This document shows positions 40,114 through 48,472 of a stretch of DNA of 48,472 nucleotides, piece by piece. Under the pieces are notes generated by a model, which saw only the letters and a list, made by a program, of their open reading frames with translations, was not told the DNA's origin and did no database searches. Within the stretch, counting starts at the first letter, position 1, and every line of letters starts with the position of its first letter. The DNA is taken from assembly GCA_017443345.1 (NCBI GenBank), contig JAFSNR010000043.1:1-48472 (forward strand). Direction: 5' to 3'. Source of the DNA: Prevotella sp. (GTDB lineage: Bacteria > Bacteroidota > Bacteroidia > Bacteroidales > Bacteroidaceae). The position numbers were made by a program, and so were the translations under genes.

Positions 40114-41333
40114 CCCTCACCGACCGTTTTCTGAAATATACACAATTCGACACGCAGTCAGCTGAAGACAGCGACAGCGTGCCGAGCACCCCGAAGCAAC
40201 TCGTCTTCGCCGAGTACCTGAAGAAGGAACTCGAGAGCGAGGGCCTCAGCGACGTCGAGATGGACGATCATGGCTATATCTACGCCACGCTGAAGGCCAA
40301 TACGAAGGGTCATATCCCCACCATCGGCTTCATCTCCCACTACGACACCAGCCCCGACTGTTCGGGTGCAGACGTCCAGGCGCACATCGTCCATCAGTAC
40401 GACGGCTCCGACATCCTTCTCTCCGAGGGTATTGTCAGCAGCCCCGCAAAATTCCCCGAACTGCTGCAGCACGTCGGTGAGGATCTCATCGTGACCGACG
40501 GTCACACCTTGCTGGGAGCCGACGACAAGGCTGGCATCGCCGAGATTGTCCAGGCCATGTGTTGGCTGCGCGACCATCCCGAGATCCAGCATGGCGACAT
40601 CCGCGTCGCCTTCAACCCCGACGAGGAGATAGGCATGGGAGCCCACCATTTCGACGTAGAGCGCTTCGGCTGCGAATGGGCCTACACCATGGACGGAGGC
40701 GATGTGGGTGAACTTGAGTTCGAGAACTTCAATGCAGCCAGCGCGCGCGTATATATAAAAGGTTTCAGTGTCCACCCTGGCTATGCCAAGGGTAAGATGG
40801 TCAATGCCAGTGCCCTCGCTGCCGAGTTCGCCACGATGCTCCCTGCCGACGAGACCCCTGAGACCACTGAAGGCTATCAGGGCTTCTACCACCTGCTGGG
40901 CATCGAGAGTAACATCGAGCAGGCCCGCATGCACTACATCATCCGCGACCACGACCGCTCAGAGTTCGAAGACCGCAAGCGTTTCATCCGCCGTTGTGCC
41001 GACGAGATGAACGCTAAGTACGGCAACGATACCGTCACCATCGAGCTCAAGGACCAGTACTATAACATGAAGGAGAAGATCGACCCACAGATGCACGTCA
41101 TCGACCTCGTGATCCACGCCATGCAGGAATGCGGCGTTGCCCCTAAGGTCAAACCCATCCGCGGCGGCACCGACGGAGCCCAACTCTCCTTCCGAGGCCT
41201 CCCCTGCCCCAACATCTTCGCAGGCGGTGTCAACTTCCACGGCCCTTACGAGTTCGTCAGCATCCAGTCCATGCAGAAAGCCATGCAGGTCATCGTCAAG
41301 ATCTGCGAACTCACAGCAGACTTTAATAAATGA
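40110..41333 (+). CDS. pepT: Peptidase T (tripeptide aminopeptidase)
   Basis: 407 residues from the ATG at 40110 ([17 protein letters not shown]), which overlaps the upstream TGA; an ATG four codons earlier is less likely. M20 metallopeptidase with [14 protein letters not shown] (first zinc-ligand His), [14 protein letters not shown] (bridging Asp), [15 protein letters not shown] (catalytic Glu), [36 protein letters not shown] (dimer domain) and [21 protein letters not shown]. It removes the N-terminal residue from tripeptides in the cytoplasm. The link to the nonulosonate genes is positional only. A strong terminator follows 1 base after the stop. Confidence 0.96.
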   Translation: MTLTDRFLKYTQFDTQSAEDSDSVPSTPKQLVFAEYLKKELESEGLSDVEMDDHGYIYATLKANTKGHIPTIGFISHYDTSPDCSGADVQAHIVHQYDGSDILLSEGIVSSPAKFPELLQHVGEDLIVTDGHTLLGADDKAGIAEIVQAMCWLRDHPEIQHGDIRVAFNPDEEIGMGAHHFDVERFGCEWAYTMDGGDVGELEFENFNAASARVYIKGFSVHPGYAKGKMVNASALAAEFATMLPADETPETTEGYQGFYHLLGIESNIEQARMHYIIRDHDRSEFEDRKRFIRRCADEMNAKYGNDTVTIELKDQYYNMKEKIDPQMHVIDLVIHAMQECGVAPKVKPIRGGTDGAQLSFRGLPCPNIFAGGVNFHGPYEFVSIQSMQKAMQVIVKICELTADFNK

Positions 41334-41334
41334 G

Positions 41335-41359
41335 AATCCCTCGGCATTGCCGAGGGATT
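41335..41359 (+). terminator. Terminator after pepT, between convergent genes
   Basis: Perfect 11-base-pair stem AATCCCTCGGC / GCCGAGGGATT with loop ATT and a T tract on the + strand. It fills most of the 36 bases between the pepT and M13 peptidase stops and may also slow the opposite transcript. Confidence 0.92.
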
Positions 41360-41369
41360 TTTCTTTGTG

Positions 41370-43388
41370 CTACCACACCAATGCTCTCTTCTCCTTGGGG
41401 ATGAACATCTTGTCGGTGGGCTGGATGTTGAAGGCGTCATACCAGCTGTCGATCATCGGCAGGGCGGCATTCACACGGAAGATATGGGGTGAGTGGACAT
41501 CGCTATTGACTGCCCGAGCCAGGAACTCAGGGGTAATGTTGCTAGCCCAGACACGAGCGTAGGCCAGGAAGAAACGCTGGGCAGGGGTGAAGCCGTCGAC
41601 AGTGTTCAGAGGCTCCTGCTTCATGCGGTTCTCGTAGGCGCGGTAGGCTACCTGTATGCCACCGTTGTCACCGATGTTCTCGCCAAGCGTCTTCTCACCG
41701 TTCACAAAGAGTCCGGGCAGCGCCTCCTGCTTTGAGAACCAGTCGGCAAGCACCTTCGTGCGCTCATCGTATTTGGCCTTGTCTTCAGCCGCCCACCAGT
41801 TCTTCAGGTTGCCTTCCTTGTCGAACATACAGCCCTGGTCATCGAAGCCATGACTCATCTCATGACCGATGACAGCACCTACGGCACCGTAGTTGGCTGC
41901 ATAGTCAGACTCTGGGTCAAAGAATGGGGGCTGCAGGATGGCTGCGGGGAAGTTGATACTGTTGAACACAGGAACGTAACAGGCGTTCACCGTCTGTGGT
42001 GAGAATGGCATGATGGTCTTATCCACGGGCTTGCGCCAGTACTTGCGTAAGTTTGCGGCACGTGTTTCCAATTTGATGCGGATGAAGTTCTCTACGAGGT
42101 TCTGATCCTCGCGGATATCAATGAACTTTTCCATATCCTCCCACTTGTTGGGATAACCTACGTTGATATGCATGGCGTGCAGTTTCTCCAGTGCCTTGGT
42201 CTTGGTGGAGTCGCTCATCCAGGTGTTCTCCTTCAGACGGTCCTCGAAGGCCTGCTGCAGGTCTTTCACCAGGCGAGACACACGCTGCTTGCTGGTCTCG
42301 GGGAAATATTCTGCCACATAGAGTTTACCGATGGTCTCCTCCAGATTATCGTCGATTTCGGCGACGGCACGCTTCCAGCGGGGTTTCTGTTGCTGCACAC
42401 CACTAATGGCCTTTGAGTACTCGAACTCACGGTCAGTAAAGTCGTCACTCAGGTAATCGCTATAGGCCCTGACAACGCGCAGTTCCATATAGGCCTTCAG
42501 GTCGTCGACACTCGTCTCGGCCAGCACCTTCTCCACCTCGTGCAGCGGCTCCAGCTGACTCACGTTCACCTGATCGATGTCTTTCGGATAGTTGAGGGCG
42601 TCGCGATAGGCCACCCAGTCGATGCCTTTGAAATCCTGCAACAACTGCTCCCACGGCATAATATGGTTGGTCTTCATCGGGTCGCGCCTATCCACCTGGT
42701 TCAGCGTCGTGACACCGATTCTGTGCTCGATGGCCCATGTGGCCTCCATCATGCGCTCGGCATCGGCATCACTGTTGCCCACCATCTTCAGCAAGTCCTT
42801 ATACAGACTCCTTTTCGCTGCAACTTCGGCCTTCTGCTGCTCGTTAGGATTGGCATAATACTCCTGGGCCATAGTGGCACCACCATGACCTGCGCTCATC
42901 ATATACTCCGACGAGTTGAACGGATTCAGGCTCAGGCCGATACCATAGGGCGCAGTGTTAAAGCCCTTGGCATCAAACGCAGCCATCAGCTTCAGGGCCT
43001 CTTCGCGGGTCTTGATGCCACGTACCTGTTTCAGGTAGGGCAGAATCGGCTCATAGCCCATCTTGTTACGGCTCACGCTGTCCATATAAAGACGATAAAG
43101 GGCGCCGATTTTCTGTCCGTCGCTACCCTGTGGCAGATCCTTCTCATTGGCATACTTCATAATCAGCGCATTGATGCGCAGTTCGTTCTGCTTCATCAGA
43201 TCAACGAATGCACCGTTCATCGGGTACTCCTTGTCAATCGGGTTGTTCTTCAACCAGGTGCCTACGGCATACTGCCAGAAGTCATCTCCAGGTTTCACAC
43301 TCTCGTCCAGATTCGCTCTAAAGTTCTGTGCCATGCCAGCCATACTTACCAAGGCCAGGGCTACAACGATCAAAAATCTTTTCATCAT
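41370..43388 (-). CDS. Secreted M13-family metalloendopeptidase (PepO/neprilysin-like)
   Basis: 672 residues (a second ATG directly follows the first). Signal peptide cut near GMAQ (21). The N-terminal domain begins NLDESVKPGDDFWQYAVGTWL. The catalytic domain has VNACYVPVFNSINFPAAILQPPFFD, the zinc motif HEMSH (H509, H513), GENIGDNGG (third zinc-ligand Glu), the substrate-binding VHSPHIFRVNAALPM and the terminal ALVW. M13 enzymes cut peptides of limited size in the periplasm. Promoter at 43444-43451. It is convergent with pepT and ends at their shared terminator. Confidence 0.95.
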   Translation of the reverse strand: MMKRFLIVVALALVSMAGMAQNFRANLDESVKPGDDFWQYAVGTWLKNNPIDKEYPMNGAFVDLMKQNELRINALIMKYANEKDLPQGSDGQKIGALYRLYMDSVSRNKMGYEPILPYLKQVRGIKTREEALKLMAAFDAKGFNTAPYGIGLSLNPFNSSEYMMSAGHGGATMAQEYYANPNEQQKAEVAAKRSLYKDLLKMVGNSDADAERMMEATWAIEHRIGVTTLNQVDRRDPMKTNHIMPWEQLLQDFKGIDWVAYRDALNYPKDIDQVNVSQLEPLHEVEKVLAETSVDDLKAYMELRVVRAYSDYLSDDFTDREFEYSKAISGVQQQKPRWKRAVAEIDDNLEETIGKLYVAEYFPETSKQRVSRLVKDLQQAFEDRLKENTWMSDSTKTKALEKLHAMHINVGYPNKWEDMEKFIDIREDQNLVENFIRIKLETRAANLRKYWRKPVDKTIMPFSPQTVNACYVPVFNSINFPAAILQPPFFDPESDYAANYGAVGAVIGHEMSHGFDDQGCMFDKEGNLKNWWAAEDKAKYDERTKVLADWFSKQEALPGLFVNGEKTLGENIGDNGGIQVAYRAYENRMKQEPLNTVDGFTPAQRFFLAYARVWASNITPEFLARAVNSDVHSPHIFRVNAALPMIDSWYDAFNIQPTDKMFIPKEKRALVW

Positions 43389-43443
43389 TATTTAAGTTGT
43401 TTTAAGTGATTGCTAAGTTACTTGGATATGATTAAATTGACCT

Positions 43444-43451
43444 CAAAGGTA
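43444..43451 (-). promoter_or_regulatory. -7 box of the M13 peptidase gene
   Basis: TACCTTTG on the minus strand, 55 bases before the start at 43388. Confidence 0.66.
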
Positions 43452-43498
43452 ACGAAATTCCCCCTAACAACCTTGCTTAAAACGTCCGTCATATATTA

Positions 43499-43532
43499 TT
43501 TTGCAGATTTTTAAACATATTTTGCAGATTTT
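43499..43532. promoter_or_regulatory. Direct repeat TTTTGCAGATTTT, twice, 21 bases apart
   Basis: Copies at 43499-43511 and 43520-43532 are identical over 13 bases. Their spacing (21 bases) is two turns of the helix, and the second copy ends 25 bases upstream of the subtilase -7 box. This is the arrangement of a binding site for a dimeric activator. Confidence 0.55.
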
Positions 43533-43557
43533 GTAAGTCTGAAGAAAAAAAAAGATG

Positions 43558-43565
43558 TATATTTG
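43558..43565 (+). promoter_or_regulatory. -7 box of the subtilase gene
   Basis: TATATTTG, 38 bases before the ATG at 43604. Confidence 0.7.
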
Positions 43566-43603
43566 CAACATCTTTGTGAATATTAATCAAAACCATATAG
43601 ATT

Positions 43604-45970
43604 ATGAGAAGACTATTACTTGCAACATTACTCATGGGTGCTCTAACGGCGGGGGCACAGGGACTCGTGACGCCAAGGGCCAAGGCGGCCAAGCAACAGG
43701 CGGCGATCGCAGCCCAGAAAGCCGGTACTAGAGGTGAGGCCGAGAAGCTCGGACGCTTCTTCGTGAACTGTAAGATGGACGCGGATGCGCGACAGGTGGC
43801 TGAAAACCTCAGGGCGCTCGGCGCAAAGATCAGAGGTGTCGTGGGCAACATCGTGATGATGGAGGCTTCGTACTCGAAGATCGAGGAGATGGCTGCTGTG
43901 AACGGCGTCATGAAAATCGACCTCGGACCAAGGGTTCGCAAACAGACGGACATCACCAGAAACGTGACTCAGGCCGGTGACGTGATCAGCGGCACGGGCG
44001 AGAAACTGCCTCAGGCCTATACGGGCAAGGGAGTCATGGTGGGAATCGTCGATGCGGGATTCGACCCCACACACCCGATGCTGAAGGACAAGGACGGCAA
44101 CCTGCGCGTGAAGGGTTACTATGCTACGGGCTTGAATAAACTGGGCGAGGAAGTGATCATCGGCCCTGATACGCTGGCAGGATCGGCCCTCACCAAGGCT
44201 GACGACATACTCGACACGCTGAAGGTGAGGGAGGATGGCGACACGCACGGCACCCACTGTATCACCATCGCTGCGGGCAGCACGATAAGCGACGTGAAGG
44301 GCGTGGCAGGACAGCCGCTCGGCGGTATGGCACCAGAGGCCGACATCCTCATCAGTACGCTGAGGGAAGACGATGAGTTCAGGGAATTCTGTAGTGAAAA
44401 CCAAATAGACGCAACAGCCATTGAGTTCTATCAGGCGCTGCTGTACATGAAAAATGAAGCCGACAAGGCCAAGAAGCCACTCGTGGTAAGTCTCAGCTAT
44501 AACTCGATGGACGGCTGGCACGACGGCACCAGCAACATGGCCAGAACCATGAAGTACTGTGCAAAGGACTTGAATATCCCCATCATGCTCTGCACCGCCA
44601 ATTCGGGTGGAGAAAGCATGTGTACCTACCTGAACATGAAGACCAAGGCCAAGGATACGCTGAATGTCTATGCAGGCTATGGAGGCTACGTATGGGGCGG
44701 CATGAAGACGACGAAGAATGTGAAGTTCCAGGTCAGTATCGCCAGCGGCATCGACGGCCACGTCTACTATACGGCGCCGTTCAGCTACAACTCAGACCCC
44801 GATGTGGGCAAACACGGTGAAGGCATCTGGTTTAATGTCGGGGAGGATGCCGACAACAGCCATCTGGATGACTCTGACAAGAAAGTGGCCGACGGGATGA
44901 ACGAATATATCGAGAGCGGTTCTGCGGTCCAGCTGTGGTGCTACCAGAACGTAGCCCTGGACAAGGACGACAAGGAGTACACCTACACCGAGCTCTACAT
45001 GGCTTTCCCGGATCTGGCATTCAAGAAGATATCTAACGACAGAAGCTCGGATGGAAGCGAAGACTTCCTGGTATTCAAGGTCAGCATGATTACCACCGAA
45101 GACACAGAGCTCTATGCATGGGGCGACGCCGGTTGCGAATATTACCTCTATGGACAGAAGAATAGTGGTAAGATAACGAAGGGCAACAGCAGCATCTCCG
45201 TGGGCGACTGGAATACCTCGGGCGAGGTCGTGAGCATCGGTGCCTGGACGGCCAACAACAAGCACAAGGGCCTTGGCGATGAGGAGTATACAGTGCGAGA
45301 TGATGAGGTCGTAGGCGATTATGCTTTCTTCAGCAGTTACGGCAAAGACCTGGCTGGACATAAGCACCCCACCGTCTGTACACCTGGCCGTGACATCGTG
45401 GCTGGCTTCAACAGCTTCGACGCAACGTTATCTGATGATAACATCCTTGAGAAGAAGGAATACAGCAACCAGTTCAAGGATCAGAAGAGTGCTCGCGAAT
45501 ACCCCTATGGCTTCTCGAGCGGCACCTCGATGGCGACACCGGCTGCGGCTGGCATCGTGGCCCTGTGGCTCCAGGCAGCTGCCGACAAGGGCAAGACACT
45601 GAGCAACGCCGACATCAAGGACATCATCAAAAACACAAGCGACACCGACGACTACACGAAGAAGTCCGCCAGCCGATTCGGTGCCGGCAAGATGAATGCC
45701 TACAAGGGACTGCTCTACGTGCTGGGCATCGACACGAGCATCCCCACCCTCAGCAAGGAACAGCCGAGAGACGTCAGCTTCCGCGTCAATGGCGACATCG
45801 TTTACACCGACGGGGCTGAGGACGGCCTCGAGGTAACGGTCTACAACCTACAGGGCGTGGCCGTCAGACAGACAACGGTTCAGGGCGGCGCCATCAGTCT
45901 CGAAGGACTGCCCAAGGGCGTCTACGCCGTACAATTGGGCAAACTGGGATCGACACTGATCCGCAAGTAA
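43604..45970 (+). CDS. Secreted subtilisin-like serine protease (S8) with a type IX-like C-terminal tail
   Basis: 788 residues. Signal peptide cut near AGAQ (19), a propeptide-like domain (about 45-110), then the S8 domain with catalytic D150 (VGIVDAGFD), H215 (DTHGTHC) and S642 (GFSSGTSMATP). A large insert (about 345-560, beta-rich) lies between His and Ser, a position where Bacteroidetes subtilases carry inserts. The last 70 residues (VTVYNLQGVAVRQT..GLPKGVYAVQLG, ending LIRK) resemble a type A sorting domain of the type IX secretion system. It is therefore probably exported to the surface. Direct repeats lie upstream of its promoter and a bidirectional terminator downstream. The substrate is unknown. 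Confidence 0.93.
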   Translation: MRRLLLATLLMGALTAGAQGLVTPRAKAAKQQAAIAAQKAGTRGEAEKLGRFFVNCKMDADARQVAENLRALGAKIRGVVGNIVMMEASYSKIEEMAAVNGVMKIDLGPRVRKQTDITRNVTQAGDVISGTGEKLPQAYTGKGVMVGIVDAGFDPTHPMLKDKDGNLRVKGYYATGLNKLGEEVIIGPDTLAGSALTKADDILDTLKVREDGDTHGTHCITIAAGSTISDVKGVAGQPLGGMAPEADILISTLREDDEFREFCSENQIDATAIEFYQALLYMKNEADKAKKPLVVSLSYNSMDGWHDGTSNMARTMKYCAKDLNIPIMLCTANSGGESMCTYLNMKTKAKDTLNVYAGYGGYVWGGMKTTKNVKFQVSIASGIDGHVYYTAPFSYNSDPDVGKHGEGIWFNVGEDADNSHLDDSDKKVADGMNEYIESGSAVQLWCYQNVALDKDDKEYTYTELYMAFPDLAFKKISNDRSSDGSEDFLVFKVSMITTEDTELYAWGDAGCEYYLYGQKNSGKITKGNSSISVGDWNTSGEVVSIGAWTANNKHKGLGDEEYTVRDDEVVGDYAFFSSYGKDLAGHKHPTVCTPGRDIVAGFNSFDATLSDDNILEKKEYSNQFKDQKSAREYPYGFSSGTSMATPAAAGIVALWLQAAADKGKTLSNADIKDIIKNTSDTDDYTKKSASRFGAGKMNAYKGLLYVLGIDTSIPTLSKEQPRDVSFRVNGDIVYTDGAEDGLEVTVYNLQGVAVRQTTVQGGAISLEGLPKGVYAVQLGKLGSTLIRK

Positions 45971-46110
45971 CTCAGTAGCAGTTCAGATTTTTTCTTCGAT
46001 GTTAAGGTTATCCGTTTTTGGTGTTAAGATCTTTTGTTTTTTCAGCTAAGAGAATAATCTGTTCGTGTTCTAACTCGAGTCGTTGCATGCGAAGTTCGCG
46101 CAAAAAAAAG

Positions 46111-46140
46111 GGACTCACGGAATCTTTTTCCCGTGAGTCC
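46111..46140. terminator. Bidirectional terminator between the subtilase and the lipoprotein gene
   Basis: Stem GGACTCACGG / CCGTGAGTCC, 10 base pairs, with an A run before it and a T run after it, so it can act on both strands. The rest of the 187-base gap shows nothing else I can name. Confidence 0.88.
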
Positions 46141-46157
46141 TTTTGGATTACTGTCAG

Positions 46158-46664
46158 TTATCGGCTTTCAGCCTGATCCTGATTACGCTCGTCGGGATCG
46201 ACCCCTACGCTCTGCACGACATAGATGTCGGTGTACTCAGTGGTATAGGTGGCTTTCTCGTCCTTGATGACCAGGGCCATGCGATAGTCCTTTTCTGGCT
46301 CGAAACCTGAAGGTTCCAGTGTCAGGATCAATTTACCGTAGGCATTGCCCTCCACGTTCGTAATGGTAAGCGCTGCGGGAGCCTCGACACCGATGATCGA
46401 GAATAGTTCCTTCTTCACGGCGAGGAGACTGGCCAGTTCCGACTGTTTCACGTCGTAGGTGACGGTGATAGGATCCGAGCCATCGATGACGATGCGCTTC
46501 TCAGTACCTGTGACAGAGAATGTGACCGACTCGATCTTCTCCACTAATGTCTTCTCGACCGGTTTTGGCTCGTTGTCGTCATCCTTACTGCACGAGGTCA
46601 GGGTGATGGCGCCGGCAGCCATCACTGCCAGCACCATGGTATAGAAAAATCTTGTTGTCTTCAT
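46158..46664 (-). CDS. Small lipoprotein of unknown function
   Basis: 168 residues from the ATG at 46664 (MKTTRFFYTM); ATG 46673 is equally open. The signal ends in ITLTSC, so the Cys near 26 is lipid-anchored. A charged linker (SKDDDNEPKPVEK) leads to one domain that looks like an immunoglobulin-type beta sandwich (VESVTFSV-like strands, ITVTYDVKQSELASLL, LILTLEPSGFEPEKDYRMALVIKD). The tail is acidic and polar. I do not recognise a family with certainty. It begins within 14 bases of the repeat-protein stop on the same strand, so it is probably its operon partner. Confidence 0.75.
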   Translation of the reverse strand: MKTTRFFYTMVLAVMAAGAITLTSCSKDDDNEPKPVEKTLVEKIESVTFSVTGTEKRIVIDGSDPITVTYDVKQSELASLLAVKKELFSIIGVEAPAALTITNVEGNAYGKLILTLEPSGFEPEKDYRMALVIKDEKATYTTEYTDIYVVQSVGVDPDERNQDQAESR

Positions 46665-46677
46665 ATCAAACATATCT

Positions 46678-48472
46678 TTACTTGATGATTACCTTTTGTC
46701 CATTCTTCACATAGATGCCCTTCTTGACCGGTTTGTCGATGCTGCGACCCTGGAGGTCGAACCATTTTTCACCTTTCACTTCTTCACTTCTCATGTCGCG
46801 AAGCGCTGTCGTGCCGTTGGCTTCAACGATGATCAGCGAACGGGTTGACGCGCCGTCGCCCGGCATCACGGCCTTGCAGGCAGGCACCTCACTATGGTCG
46901 CCGGCAGCAACCGGGTGGAACTGATTATCGCTCAGGATGCATATATTCTCCGTAAAGTGCGTCTCCTCGATGGCCGGAATCAGTTCATTACCAGCATAGC
47001 TCTTGGCATTGCCGGTAGCGGGCGTAGAGCCGATCTTCGAGAGATTGTTCTTGGTCGGGCTGGCGACCACATCGGTCTGCTGGCCGTCCTGTCCGTTGGC
47101 GAAGGCGATGAGCACACCATTGTTGGCTTTCACGCCCTTCCTGCCGTTGTCGAGCAGCAGGTCATTGCCCGTAACCTCGGTGATCTCCACCTGATTGTCG
47201 CCCTTCTGTCTGGCAGTGAACACTCTGACGTCGCCGCTCAGCTCCACGTCGATACCGCTGGAGAGGGTAAAGAGCTTATGCGGGGGGTCGAGGTGAGCAC
47301 TTAGCTTGCTACTCTCCAGATTCTCTTTAACCGCGGCAAGCGAGCTGTAGTTGTCAAGCAAGCGCATGGACGTCTGTATATTGGCTACACGATGGTTAGG
47401 ATCGCTGGCGGGGAGATCGTCCACAGCGAAGGCGCCTTCCTCGATATTAAGAGGCTCCGGTGTGTCGGGCAGGATGGCACCTACCACGACAGCCGACGAC
47501 TCATTGGAGATCAATGCACCCTTCTTGATGGTGGTCACCTGATAGACGGTCTTGCCGTCCTTGCTTACCACCTCGGATGGAATATCTACCACAATCTCGC
47601 GCTTGTTGTCCTCACTGCCTGCGGTCGATTCTGCCTGCTTGGGAATGTCGATGTTGTCGAGTGCTACGGGGACGACGTTCACCGTGACGGTCTGTTCATT
47701 ACCGTCCTCGTCGATAACCGTGCGCTCCTCCTGTGTCGTTTCGCCCTCGGCAGGCACCACTTGCATCTTCACGTTGTCCACTTCCTTTGCATCACCATCG
47801 TCTTCTGCGTCCACATCAATCTGAATAATGGTTGGCTCGGGCTCTGGTTCGGGGGTCGGAGTTGGCTCTGGTGTCGGAGTAGGAGTCGGCTCTGGCTCTG
47901 GTGTCGGAGTCGGTGTCGGCTCTGGCTCGGGTTCTGGCTCTGGTTCTACTACGTATGTAAACGATGCCGTAACGGTCACGTTGCTAGAAGGCATCGTGAA
48001 CTTACCGTCTGTTACCGTGATGGCATTGCCAGCAGCATCCGTCACGGTGAATGACTGTAGTACGTAACCAAATGCAGGTGTGAAGGTCAGCGTTATCTCT
48101 TCACCAGCCGATGCAGATGTCTTGTCGGCCGTTACCGTACCGCCGGTGATGCCGGAGGCGATGGTGACGGTGTAGGTAATCTTCTTGAATGTAGCAGAAA
48201 CGGTCACATCGCCGGCAGGCATCGTGAACTTACCGTCGGTTACCGTGATGGCATTGCCGGCGGCATCCTTCACGGTGAGTGCATCGAGCACATAGCCAGT
48301 AGCGGGTGTGATGGTGAGTGTCACCTCGTCACCGACTTGTGCCGTCGTCTTGTCGGCAGCGACGGTACCATTCTCGATACCCTCGGCGATGGTCACCGCA
48401 TAGTCGATCTTCTTGAACGTAGCAGAGATGCTCACATTGCCAGCAGGCATCGTGAACTTACCGTCGGTTACC
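46678..48472 (-). CDS. Repeat-rich surface protein, 3' part (5' end outside the window)
   Basis: The frame is open to the window edge; the ATG at 48450 is internal. At least two full 76-residue repeats and part of a third are visible (F..I.Y.VTI..GI..GTV.ADKT, GYVL..LTV.DAAGNAITVTDGKFTMP). This is the bacterial repeat type seen in InlB-like and BspA-like surface proteins. A 39-residue (E/T)P linker follows, then an acidic domain (DVDAEDDGDAKEVD) and a beta-rich region, and the tail ends WFDLQGRSIDKPVKKGIYVKNGQKVIIK-like, a C-terminal domain common in Prevotella secreted proteins. Adhesion or glycan binding is a guess. Confidence 0.85.
   Translation of the reverse strand, partial: VTDGKFTMPAGNVSISATFKKIDYAVTIAEGIENGTVAADKTTAQVGDEVTLTITPATGYVLDALTVKDAAGNAITVTDGKFTMPAGDVTVSATFKKITYTVTIASGITGGTVTADKTSASAGEEITLTFTPAFGYVLQSFTVTDAAGNAITVTDGKFTMPSSNVTVTASFTYVVEPEPEPEPEPTPTPTPEPEPTPTPTPEPTPTPEPEPEPTIIQIDVDAEDDGDAKEVDNVKMQVVPAEGETTQEERTVIDEDGNEQTVTVNVVPVALDNIDIPKQAESTAGSEDNKREIVVDIPSEVVSKDGKTVYQVTTIKKGALISNESSAVVVGAILPDTPEPLNIEEGAFAVDDLPASDPNHRVANIQTSMRLLDNYSSLAAVKENLESSKLSAHLDPPHKLFTLSSGIDVELSGDVRVFTARQKGDNQVEITEVTGNDLLLDNGRKGVKANNGVLIAFANGQDGQQTDVVASPTKNNLSKIGSTPATGNAKSYAGNELIPAIEETHFTENICILSDNQFHPVAAGDHSEVPACKAVMPGDGASTRSLIIVEANGTTALRDMRSEEVKGEKWFDLQGRSIDKPVKKGIYVKNGQKVIIK
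47830..47946 (-). repeat. (E/T)P linker, low-complexity coding repeat
   Basis: 39 codons alternate Pro with Glu or Thr (EPEPEP..TPTPTP..EPEP). On the + strand this is built from GGCTC(T/G)GG and GGTGTCGGAGTC blocks. It probably forms a stiff, extended spacer between the repeat domains and the C-terminal region, and its length is likely to vary between strains. Confidence 0.9.
47962..48472 (-). repeat. Tandem 228-base coding repeats
   Basis: Two complete 76-codon units (47962-48189 and 48190-48417) and the end of a third that runs off the window. Stretches such as DAAGNAITVTDGKFTMP are the same in adjacent units, and the DNA is nearly identical over these parts, which invites recombination and also assembly collapse. 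Confidence 0.9.

Noticed and set aside
43643-44761. Long minus-strand open frame (372 codons) opposite the subtilase
   Set aside because: Antisense of a catalytic S8 domain with all motifs intact; no recognisable protein and no promoter.
1-48472. Insertion sequences, prophage, integrase or attachment sites
   Set aside because: No transposase, integrase or phage gene is seen, and the tRNA-Arg is not followed by a repeated 3' end or an integrase.

Overview
The window looks like a chromosomal segment of a Prevotellaceae-type Bacteroidales bacterium (Prevotella, Segatella or Xylanibacter group). The signs are a SusC/SusD pair, several plant polysaccharide enzymes, a GldH lipoprotein, two proteins ending in the short tail typical of this group (LQG..(I/L)..KGVY/KKGIYV..), and at least sixteen promoters with the Bacteroidetes -7 box TAnnTTTG instead of a sigma70 -10 box. 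I see no phage, insertion sequence, CRISPR array or rRNA. No gene-free stretch exceeds 300 bases; the longest (37088-37330, 43389-43603) hold promoters and repeats.

Layout. 2-1695: a cut metallophosphoesterase and a GH5 glycanase (+). 1696-4681: operon DUF4369 lipoprotein - dihydroorotase - stand-alone MetH reactivation domain (-). 4769-5516: membrane protein and FtsB/DivIC (-). 5619-7430: dnaX (+). 7436-9321: XylE-type sugar porter and orphan receiver (-). 9504-12467: GH51 arabinofuranosidase and TerC (+). 12468-13421: BASS-type transporter (-). 13514-17270: operon metF-holB-ricT-gldH (+). 17279-23656: cell-shape operon, IMP cyclohydrolase-mreB-mreC-mreD-mrdA-rodA (-). 23783-35886: a rhamnogalacturonan-I locus made of GH28, CE12 and RhaM (-), a divergent PL11 lyase (+), a PafA-type phosphatase (-) and SusC/SusD (-). 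36050-37087: asnA (-). 37331-41333: tRNA-Arg(CCG), a CMP-sugar synthetase/PseG-like fusion, a NeuB-family synthase and pepT (+). 41370-43388: M13 peptidase (-). 43604-45970: secreted subtilase (+). 46158-48472: a small lipoprotein and a cut repeat-rich surface protein (-).

How it works together. The RG-I locus should import pectin fragments through SusCD and process them with lyase, hydrolase, deacetylase and rhamnose mutarotase. The metF product supplies methyl-THF to a methionine synthase whose reactivation domain is encoded separately here. The mre operon builds the elongasome.

The most unusual signal is a family of tandem repeats with a 7-base (once 9-base) period. They fill the gaps between co-directional genes in at least seven places. 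Usually they start at the upstream stop codon and end at or just before the next start, and in six of the seven each unit carries a stop triplet. A related element is inserted in frame, as a 17-codon peptide (P..KSLTP.P.PLT.KI), in two neighbouring genes of one operon (dihydroorotase and the MetH reactivation protein). I find no name for it.
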